The translations under genes and the position numbers were made by a program. A stretch of 9,059 nt of DNA from Novosphingobium sp. UBA6722 (GTDB lineage Bacteria; Pseudomonadota; Alphaproteobacteria; Sphingomonadales; Sphingomonadaceae), in contig DKII01000038.1 in assembly GCA_002454125.1 (NCBI GenBank), positions 26,376 through 35,434 of the forward strand, read 5' to 3'. Below the pieces are notes generated by a model. It was given only the letters and a program-made list of their open reading frames with translations. It was not told the origin of the DNA and ran no database searches. The number at the start of each line of letters is the position of its first letter. The stretch's first letter is position 1. This document shows, piece after piece, positions 1 to 5,836 of the stretch.

Positions 1-539
1 TCTGCGCCCCGGCCGAGGGCGCGAGCCAGGGCCACTGCGCCGACGATCTGGGCGGTGACGGCGCGCGCGCCAACGTCCGGATTGCGATCGCCAAGCCGGC
101 GCAGGGCCGCTGCGATCCGCGCGCCAGTCCGCGCCAGCCCGCGCGCAAACCTGTCACGCGCCATTGCGTCACCGCGCGCAATGTCCCCTGCCAGAGCGGG
201 CAGCGGACAGCCCGGCTGCGGCCCGTCGCGGTGCGCTGGTGAAAGGTAGGCCGCCAGAAAGCCGCGCAAGGCCGGGCGCACGTCGGCCTGGGGATCGGCC
301 AGGGCCGCGTCCAGGCGACTGCTGCTCGCAGCCGCTTCAGCGAACATCGCCTCCAGCGCTTCCGCAATCAGGGCGTCCTTGGAGGCAAAATGGGCATAGA
401 ATCCGCCGTGGGTCAGCCCGGCACTGCGCATGACATCGGCCACGCCGAGCCGGTCCGGCCCCTTGGCGCGCAGTTCGCGCGCTGCGGCGCGAAGAATCTT
501 CTCCCGCGACTGGGTCTTGTGTTCCGGTCCGTAGCGCAT
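1..539 (-). CDS. TetR/AcrR-family transcriptional repressor, C-terminus cut by window edge
   Basis: Reading the minus strand from the ATG at 539-537 gives an open frame of 179 codons that runs off the left edge, so the last residues are missing; TetR proteins are usually about 190-210 residues, so most of it is present. Residues about 10-57 form the N-terminal helix-turn-helix DNA-binding domain; the recognition-helix signature GLTHGGFYAHFASKDAL lies at 41-57. The rest is helical and fits a TetR ligand-binding and dimerisation domain, including a PGCPLPALAGDIARG stretch near 109-123 seen in one TetR subgroup. The start is well supported: a perfect AAGGAG (minus strand, 550-545) lies 5 bases before the ATG. 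The promoter region overlaps an imperfect palindrome at 550-573, as expected for self-repression. The inducer cannot be told from the sequence. The function as a TetR regulator is close to certain; its target genes are not. Confidence 0.93.
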   Translation of the reverse strand, partial: MRYGPEHKTQSREKILRAAARELRAKGPDRLGVADVMRSAGLTHGGFYAHFASKDALIAEALEAMFAEAAASSSRLDAALADPQADVRPALRGFLAAYLSPAHRDGPQPGCPLPALAGDIARGDAMARDRFARGLARTGARIAAALRRLGDRNPDVGARAVTAQIVGAVALARALGRGA

Positions 540-549
540 CGCCGCTCCT

Positions 550-573
550 TTTATATGATGATCATAATTTAAA
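550..573. promoter_or_regulatory. Imperfect palindromic operator, probably bound by the adjacent TetR protein
   Basis: This 24-base AT-rich stretch is nearly symmetrical about its ATGATCAT core (558-565): ten of the twelve base pairs across the centre are complementary, including TTTA at 550-553 against TAAA at 570-573. It stands out in a GC-rich region. It lies between the TetR start (539) and a plus-strand ATG (583), and it touches the ribosome binding sites on both sides. TetR repressors typically bind such palindromes between divergent genes. Binding by this particular protein is inference. Confidence 0.65.
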
Positions 574-588
574 GAGGCAGCGATGCAA
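561..588 (-). promoter_or_regulatory. Candidate promoter of the TetR gene
   Basis: On the minus strand, TTGCAT (588-583) and TATGAT (566-561) are separated by 16 bases and resemble the -35 and -10 elements of a housekeeping sigma factor. Transcription would start near 554, giving a very short leader with the AAGGAG site just before the TetR ATG at 539. The -10 element sits inside the palindrome at 550-573, so a bound repressor would block it. A second TATGAT occurs on the plus strand at 554-559, but I see no good -35 partner for it. This is pattern matching only. Confidence 0.45.
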
Positions 589-723
589 GCGCTGGTGACA
601 CAGCCGGAACAAATCGCGGGGTGTCGCGCTAACCCGTCAGGAATGTTGCGAAACGGCGCAGGATCAGGCGACTTGCAAGTGGAGGGCGCAGCCGCGAAGG
701 CAGCAGGCCATTACGCGGTCTAG
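583..723 (+). CDS. Possible 46-residue ORF opposite the TetR gene; small protein or remnant of a lost gene
   Basis: An ATG at 583 follows AAAGAGG (571-577) by 5 bases and opens 46 codons, beginning MQALVTQPEQ and ending in TAG at 721-723. It overlaps the last bases of the minus-strand GGDEF-EAL gene tail to tail, both stop codons sharing the CTAG at 720-723. Its position, ribosome binding site and palindromic promoter region are what one expects of a TetR-controlled divergent gene, but the peptide is rich in Gly and Ala after the first dozen residues and resembles no family I know. The opening could be the start of a truncated enzyme, the rest being chance frame. It may also not be translated at all. 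I give it low confidence as a gene. Confidence 0.2.
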   Translation: MQALVTQPEQIAGCRANPSGMLRNGAGSGDLQVEGAAAKAAGHYAV

Positions 724-2942
724 GCGACCTTGACCCCGCGGTGCTTGATCTCGGCCGTGCCGAATTTCGGCAGACTGAGCGGAGCGCCGGGCTGCTGCAT
801 CAACTGCATCGGGTATTCGCCCTTGGGCAGCGCCTGGAGCGGCATGCCGGCCTGCGCGAGGACATAGGGCGAGACGCGGTGGCGGGTACACAGGCCGCCC
901 GCACCATCATCAACCAGGTGCTGTTCGAACTCCAGCCCCTGCATTGCGCCGGCGCTGCGCCGGACATGGGCCACAGCCAGCTGGCCTTCGCCGAAATCGA
1001 CCACGAAGGGCGTGCCAACCGGCACATCGAGCAGGCCTTCGACCATGCAGCCGCTGCGCGAGAGGTTGCGCATCATCGCTTCATAGCGGTGATCCTCGTG
1101 GATCAGGCCGACCCGGCGCAGCACGGTGCGGCGATCCGGGCGATAGCGGCTCGGGCCATCGGGCTCGATCACCCAATCGCCGCTGAACAGGGCTTCGGTG
1201 ACTTCCTCACCTGGTACAGCCGAGGCGTAGATGAAGCCCTGAATCTGATTGACCCCCAACTTGCGCATGGCTTCCAGTTCGTCGTGGGCTTCGATCCCTT
1301 CGGCGGTGGTATCCATGTTCAGCGCCTTGGCCAGGCTGACAATCGAGGCAATGATTGCGGCGTTGCGGCTGCCCGGCTGGGTCACTTCGCTGATGAAGCT
1401 CTTGTCGATCTTGATCTTGTCGAACGGCGCATGCTGGAGATAGCTGAGCGACGAATAGCCGGTGCCGAAATCGTCGAGCGCAAGCCGCACGCCCAGCATC
1501 TTGAGCGCGGTAAACATCTCCTCGGTGCTCGATTTGTCACCGAGGAAGACCGATTCGGTCAGCTCAAGCTCAAGCCGCTCGGGCGCCAGACCCGAATGAG
1601 CGAGCGCCTGGGCGACGAGCGTAGGGAACCCGACATTGGCGAATTGCGCGGCCGACACGTTCACCGAGATCTTGACGCTGCCGGGCCAAGACGCGGCTTC
1701 GGAGCAGGCCTGTTTCAGCATCCAGTCGCCCAGCTGGCCGATCAGATTGGCTTCCTCGGCAATCGGGATGAAGATGCCAGGCGAAATATCGCCCAGTTCG
1801 GGGTGTTCCCACCGCGCTAACGCTTCGAGCGACACCACAGTGTTGGTCTTGGCATCGACGATCGGCTGATAGACCGCGCGCATCTGACCGCTGACCAGGG
1901 CATCGCGAAGGTCATCCTCGATTTGCTTGCGGCGCTCGGCCTCGCTGTGGAGGTCGCTTGAATAGAAGCGGAACTGCCCACGCCCGCCGCCCTTGGAGGC
2001 ATAGAGCGCCAAGTCGGCCGAACGGACCAACTCTTCGCTGTTGATTCCGTCGTAGGGTGCAATCGCAATCCCCACCGACGCACCGATCACGCAGCGGCTG
2101 CCATCGATCTGATAAGGCTGTGACAGCATGGTGATCACGGTCATGGCGATTTCGCCCAGCCGGCCGCGATCGTCGATATCGGGCAGGATCACCTGAAATT
2201 CATCGCCACCGAGGCGGCCGATCTCAAAGCTCTTTTCGCCCAGCACGCGCTGCAGGCGCTGCGCGACCTGTTTGAGCAGTTCATCGCCGGCCTGGTGGCC
2301 AAGTGTATCGTTGACCTGCTTGAAGCGGTCGAGATCGAGCATGAAGATCGCACAGGCGCGCTTGGCCGTTTTGTAGGCGGTCAGGATTGCATTGAGCCGC
2401 TTGCCGATGCGGTGGCGGTTGGCCAGGCCAGTCAGCGAATCATACTGCGCCAGGCGCGAGGCGTCCTTGTGCGACTGGCGCGAGGCCGTCACATCGACCG
2501 CATTGCCATAATAGCCCATGAAATGGCCGGTGGCATCGAACTGCGGACGACCTGCGATCGACCACCACAGCTCGACGTTTTCGCTGGCCGCCTTGACCGG
2601 CAGATCGGCAAAAGTCTTGCGGGCACTGAGGATCAGCGGAAGCGTTCGCTCGACCGCATCCTCCTCATCGCGTTCCAGGTTGAACAGCGATTGGACCGGC
2701 TGACCGACCAGCTCTTCCCCTGGAATGCCAAGGACTTGCGCAACACAATCGGAAACGTAGGTGAGCCGCCCTTCGGCATTAGTCGACCAGAACCAGCCGT
2801 GGCCGGACTTCTCGTAATCGTGCGCCAGTTCGAGCAGGCGTTCGCGGTCGGACCGGCTGATCTCGGGCGAGGATCCGCCATCCCGCCGGCTGCCCAGCAG
2901 GTTCTTGAAACGTCCAAGGGGTGAGGCACTGCCTCCGCTCAT
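720..2942 (-). CDS. PAS-GGDEF-EAL-PilZ protein: predicted soluble bifunctional c-di-GMP synthase/phosphodiesterase
   Basis: This 740-residue protein has no membrane segment. A PAS sensor covers about 36-155. The GGDEF domain (about 168-330) has DSLTGLANR, metal-binding Asp203 in LDLDRF and an intact GGDEF motif at 245-249, so diguanylate cyclase activity is expected. The product-inhibition site RxxD is absent (EKSF at 236-239). The EAL domain (about 345-585) keeps the residues needed to cut c-di-GMP to pGpG: Glu373 of EAL, Asn428, Glu463, Asp490-Asp491 in DDFGTGYSS, Lys511, Glu548 and Gln568. A PilZ domain (about 600-675) follows, with RRTVLRR (604-610) and NLSRSG (626-631), the two c-di-GMP binding motifs. 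The last 65 residues are of unknown type and absent from the paralogue. The start at 2942 has only a weak purine-rich site (GAGCGAG, 4 bases away). The paralogue lies 94 bases upstream on the same strand, so the two are probably co-transcribed. Net direction of activity cannot be read from sequence. Confidence 0.93.
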   Translation of the reverse strand: MSGGSASPLGRFKNLLGSRRDGGSSPEISRSDRERLLELAHDYEKSGHGWFWSTNAEGRLTYVSDCVAQVLGIPGEELVGQPVQSLFNLERDEEDAVERTLPLILSARKTFADLPVKAASENVELWWSIAGRPQFDATGHFMGYYGNAVDVTASRQSHKDASRLAQYDSLTGLANRHRIGKRLNAILTAYKTAKRACAIFMLDLDRFKQVNDTLGHQAGDELLKQVAQRLQRVLGEKSFEIGRLGGDEFQVILPDIDDRGRLGEIAMTVITMLSQPYQIDGSRCVIGASVGIAIAPYDGINSEELVRSADLALYASKGGGRGQFRFYSSDLHSEAERRKQIEDDLRDALVSGQMRAVYQPIVDAKTNTVVSLEALARWEHPELGDISPGIFIPIAEEANLIGQLGDWMLKQACSEAASWPGSVKISVNVSAAQFANVGFPTLVAQALAHSGLAPERLELELTESVFLGDKSSTEEMFTALKMLGVRLALDDFGTGYSSLSYLQHAPFDKIKIDKSFISEVTQPGSRNAAIIASIVSLAKALNMDTTAEGIEAHDELEAMRKLGVNQIQGFIYASAVPGEEVTEALFSGDWVIEPDGPSRYRPDRRTVLRRVGLIHEDHRYEAMMRNLSRSGCMVEGLLDVPVGTPFVVDFGEGQLAVAHVRRSAGAMQGLEFEQHLVDDGAGGLCTRHRVSPYVLAQAGMPLQALPKGEYPMQLMQQPGAPLSLPKFGTAEIKHRGVKVA
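2305..2362. repeat. 58-base near-identical repeat, copy 1, inside the GGDEF domain
   Basis: This block matches 4499-4556 at 57 of 58 positions by direct reading; the one difference is at 2342 (T) versus 4536 (G). It encodes the cyclase core around CAIFMLDLDRFKQVND in the downstream paralogue. Identity here extends to synonymous positions, whereas the flanking domains differ clearly in both DNA and protein. Confidence 0.9.
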
Positions 2943-2992
2943 AATTCTCGCTCGGTTGTTCGACTTGAACTTTTCTAAGCGAACATGGTTGC

Positions 2993-3029
2993 GAAATGCC
3001 TAATGAAAGGTCCGGAATGACGGCATTTC
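2993..3029. promoter_or_regulatory. Inverted repeat between the tandem c-di-GMP genes
   Basis: GAAATGCC at 2993-3000 pairs perfectly with GGCATTTC at 3022-3029 across 21 bases that contain a small TCCGGA palindrome (3011-3016). In the minus-strand transcript the hairpin would form 7 bases after the stop codon of the membrane-bound paralogue and about 50 bases before the start of the soluble one. No run of T follows in that direction, so a standard terminator is unlikely. A role in mRNA processing, in uncoupling expression of the two genes, or as a protein-binding site is possible. Confidence 0.35.
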
Positions 3030-3036
3030 AACGCTT

Positions 3037-5643
3037 CTATCCAACCGCATGGCGTCGCTCGATCGCCAGGTCGGAGCTGCGCTGGGCCGGCTGTCCGGCA
3101 CCTGGCTGGCCCGCCAGCGGGGTGGCAAATTCGACGCCCATCCGGTCCTGCTGTGACCAGCGCGCAGTTGCGGTCAGCACCTGACCATCGCCCCAGTGCA
3201 GCCGGAACAATGTGCCCGCTGGCACATTCCACAGCCCCTCGATCAGCGCCCCGGTGGCTGAAAGGTTGCGGATCGTTGCCTGGTAGCGCTGATCGCCATG
3301 TTCCAGCGTGATCTTGCGTAGCATGGTGTGGCGCGTCGCCCGGGCCGAGCGCGGCCCGCTGGGGATCGCGGTGAGGCCCGAGGCCAGCCGCTCGCTCGCC
3401 TGGGTAAAGGTCAGTGGCTTGTCATAGATGAAGCCCTGGACGTGGCTGCAACCAAGGTGCCGGACCAGATCGAGCTCGTCGAAGGTTTCGACGCCTTCGG
3501 CCGTGGTTTCCATGCCCAGCGCTTCGGCCAGGCTGACGATCGAACTGATGATCGCGCCATTGGGGCTGCCGGCCTGGGTAGCGCCGCGCACGAACGACTG
3601 GTCGATCTTGATCTTGTTGAACGGCGCGCGCTTGAGATAGCCAAGCGACGAGTAACCAGTGCCGAAATCGTCGAGCACCAGCCGCACGCCGATCCGCTTC
3701 AAGGCGGAAAACATCTTTTCAACGCCTTCATCCTCGTTGAGGAAGACGCTTTCGGTGATCTCCAGCTCCAGCCGGTCCGGGCTGACCTGAGCATTGGCCA
3801 GGGCCTGCGTGACCACGGCTGGCAGGCCCGGATTGGCGAACTGCAAGGGCGAGACATTGACCGCCACGCGCACCGATTCCGGCCATTTGGTCAGCTCCTG
3901 GCAGGCTGTCCGCAAGGCCCATTCGCCGATCTGGGCGATCAGACCGACATCCTCGGCAATCGGGATGAACTTCGTCGGCGACATCGGCCCGTGGATCGGA
4001 TGGTTCCAGCGCAGCAGTGCCTCGAACCCGGTGATCCGCTCGGTCGTGGTCTGAACCACCGGCTGATAGGCCAGCTCCAGCCCGCCGGTGGCAACCGCCT
4101 CGCGCAGGTCGGCTTCAAGCTGGCGGCGTTCTTCGGCATCGCTGTGCAGGTCAGCCGCATAGAAGTGGTGCCGCCCGCGCCCGCCATCCTTGGCTGCGTA
4201 GAGCGCCAGGTCGGCATTGCGGATCAGCGCTTCCGAAGTCACGCCATCGTCAGGAGAAAGTGCAATCCCGATCGACGCACCGATCACCACACGGTGGCCG
4301 TCCAGCTGGTACGGCAGCGACAGGTTGCGGATCACCCGATCGGCCAGATTGGCCAGGTCTTCGCGCTTGTGCTGGCCGGGCAGAACCACTTCGAATTCAT
4401 CGCCGCCAAGCCGGCCGACCCGGCCTGCCTCGCCGACGGTATGCTTGAGCCGCTCGGCGACCTGCGTCAGCAGGGCATCGCCGACCGGGTGGCCCATCGT
4501 ATCGTTGACCTGCTTGAAGCGGTCGAGATCGAGCAGGAAGATCGCACAGGCGCGCTGCCCGGGGTTGGGCGCGGCGAGCAGGCGCTCGAGCGTCTGGGCC
4601 ATCTGCAGGCGGTTGGCGAGGCCGGTGAGCGAGTCATAGTGGGCCAGGCGCGAAGCGTGCTCCTGCGAGCGGCGCTTTTCGGTCAGGTCGTGGCCCGAGC
4701 CCCGGAAGCCCAGAAAGTTTCCGAATTCATCGTAGAGCGGCCGGGCCGAGATCGACCACCAGCGCTCTTCCCCCGGCACGGCTGCCCGCAGCGCCAGGTC
4801 GTTGAAGGCCGAACGCGCGGTCAGGTGGAAGGCCAGGGTCCGCTCGCCCTCTTCGGCATCGGGCTGGAACAGCACCGCGAGCGGCTTGCCGACCAGTTCG
4901 CGCGGCTTGCGTTCAAGCACCTTGCCGACCGTCGGTGAGACGTAGAGCAGCGCGCCGCGACGGTCGGTTTCGAAGAACCAGCCCTGCCCGCTTTCCTCAA
5001 ACTCGTTGAGCAGCTGCTCGGCGCGCTTCTGGTTGCGCCGGCGTTCGCGCTCGGCGGCAAATTCGGCGCGGTCCTCGCGGGCCTGCTGGACCGCGGCATG
5101 GACCCCGATGGCGGCACCGCCGGCCAGGATCAGCAGGGTATCGATATTCCCGGCGACGAGCGCCACCCCCAGCCAGGTTGCGACGATCGCGCCGATGATG
5201 CTGGCGATCCGCCGGTTGAGGATCACTGCGGCAAGCGACGAAGCGATGACCGGGGCGCCGATCGTCTCGCGCCAGTTCATCGAGGCAATGCCCTCGGTCC
5301 AGCAACCGATCGCCAGGCCGAACAGCAGCATCGGCCCGCTGACGTGCAGACCCTGCAGGATCTGGCGACGGGTTTCGTCGTGGCGGCGCAACTTCTCGCG
5401 GCGGTTGACGCGGGCAATCGGCCAGGTCAGCCAGATCGCGGCAGCGATAAGGCTGAGAGCCGTAATGCCGGGAATGGTGTGGGTCGATGCGGCCGTGACG
5501 ATCGTGATCACGACCATGATCGGCGCCATCAGCCACCAGTTGTCGCCAACCAGTTCCTGCGCCCGGGCCGCCTCGCGCGGACGAGCGCCGGCGCGCGCCT
5601 TTGGCGCGGCTGTCTGCCCCTTTCTCGCGTGTTTCGCGACCAT
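3037..5643 (-). CDS. Membrane-bound PAS-GGDEF-EAL-PilZ c-di-GMP synthase/phosphodiesterase
   Basis: From the ATG at 5643 this is 868 residues. After a basic N-terminus, about six hydrophobic segments (about 37-54, 58-78, 102-118, 128-143, 146-165, 168-185) form a membrane sensor I cannot assign to a named family. A charged helical linker (about 188-217) leads to a PAS domain (about 218-325). The GGDEF domain (about 336-500) has Asp372 and GGDEF at 413-417 but no RxxD inhibition site (GEAG at 404-407). The EAL domain (about 510-755) keeps Glu541, Asn596, Glu631, Asp658-Asp659, Lys679, Glu716 and Gln736. The PilZ domain (about 765-840) has NLSATG (793-798), but His772 replaces the first Arg of RxxxR. 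Both enzymes look intact. An in-frame ATG at 5838 would add 65 residues; I reject it because that stretch is AT-rich in part, resembles no domain and would start on top of the divergent reductase start. The chosen start has only a poor ribosome binding site. Confidence 0.9.
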   Translation of the reverse strand: MVAKHARKGQTAAPKARAGARPREAARAQELVGDNWWLMAPIMVVITIVTAASTHTIPGITALSLIAAAIWLTWPIARVNRREKLRRHDETRRQILQGLHVSGPMLLFGLAIGCWTEGIASMNWRETIGAPVIASSLAAVILNRRIASIIGAIVATWLGVALVAGNIDTLLILAGGAAIGVHAAVQQAREDRAEFAAERERRRNQKRAEQLLNEFEESGQGWFFETDRRGALLYVSPTVGKVLERKPRELVGKPLAVLFQPDAEEGERTLAFHLTARSAFNDLALRAAVPGEERWWSISARPLYDEFGNFLGFRGSGHDLTEKRRSQEHASRLAHYDSLTGLANRLQMAQTLERLLAAPNPGQRACAIFLLDLDRFKQVNDTMGHPVGDALLTQVAERLKHTVGEAGRVGRLGGDEFEVVLPGQHKREDLANLADRVIRNLSLPYQLDGHRVVIGASIGIALSPDDGVTSEALIRNADLALYAAKDGGRGRHHFYAADLHSDAEERRQLEADLREAVATGGLELAYQPVVQTTTERITGFEALLRWNHPIHGPMSPTKFIPIAEDVGLIAQIGEWALRTACQELTKWPESVRVAVNVSPLQFANPGLPAVVTQALANAQVSPDRLELEITESVFLNEDEGVEKMFSALKRIGVRLVLDDFGTGYSSLGYLKRAPFNKIKIDQSFVRGATQAGSPNGAIISSIVSLAEALGMETTAEGVETFDELDLVRHLGCSHVQGFIYDKPLTFTQASERLASGLTAIPSGPRSARATRHTMLRKITLEHGDQRYQATIRNLSATGALIEGLWNVPAGTLFRLHWGDGQVLTATARWSQQDRMGVEFATPLAGQPGAGQPAQRSSDLAIERRHAVG
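4499..4556. repeat. 58-base near-identical repeat, copy 2, inside the GGDEF domain
   Basis: Partner of the block at 2305-2362, in the same orientation and about 2.2 kb away, encoding CAIFLLDLDRFKQVND of the membrane-bound paralogue. The single mismatch changes Met to Leu. Such a long exact tract within otherwise diverged paralogues points to recent gene conversion or to strong selection on this segment, and it could support recombination that deletes the DNA between the copies. Confidence 0.9.
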
Positions 5644-5670
5644 GGCGGCGGGCCTAGCGAAATGCCTTTG

Positions 5671-5694
5671 AAAAACAGTTAATTTCCTGTTTTT
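5671..5694. promoter_or_regulatory. Inverted repeat in the divergent intergenic region
   Basis: AAAAACAG (5671-5678) is a perfect inverted copy of CTGTTTTT (5687-5694), separated by the AT-rich TTAATTTC. It lies 28 bases upstream of the membrane c-di-GMP gene start (5643) and about 140 bases upstream of the reductase start (5837), in the only AT-rich patch of this 193-base spacer. The symmetry and place suit an operator or a promoter region for the minus-strand gene. I could not find a convincing -35/-10 pair, and nothing else recognisable lies in the rest of the spacer (5695-5818). Confidence 0.4.
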
Positions 5695-5836
5695 GCAGGA
5701 CTGTAGCCAGCGGCCCTGCGACTTTTGCCAGCCGGGTTGCCAAGCCCCGGCGGGCGAGGCATCCTGATCCCGTGGAAGAGCGCGAGCGGAGCGGCAGAAA
5801 GCGGCCCGCCGCAGCGACGGGGAGGCCAAGCGGTTC

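Noticed and set aside
583..720. Reading MQALVTQPEQ as the definite start of a truncated alcohol dehydrogenase or quinone reductase
   Set aside because: Only a few residues resemble such enzymes, which is not enough to name the lost gene.
741..1820. A 359-codon open frame on the plus strand opposite the soluble GGDEF-EAL gene
   Set aside because: Same shadow effect. The equivalent frame over the paralogue gives similar nonsense sequence because the coding strand is homologous, which could mislead a search into calling a conserved antisense family.
2993..3029. Hairpin after the membrane c-di-GMP gene read as a Rho-independent terminator
   Set aside because: No T-rich run follows the stem on the minus strand, and the loop of 21 bases is long for a terminator.
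3328..4938. A 536-codon open frame on the plus strand opposite the membrane-bound GGDEF-EAL gene
   Set aside because: It is the codon-phase shadow of a GC-rich gene on the other strand. It has no family features, an unlikely composition rich in Arg, Gln, Asp and Gly, and no ribosome binding site context, while the minus strand encodes intact catalytic motifs.
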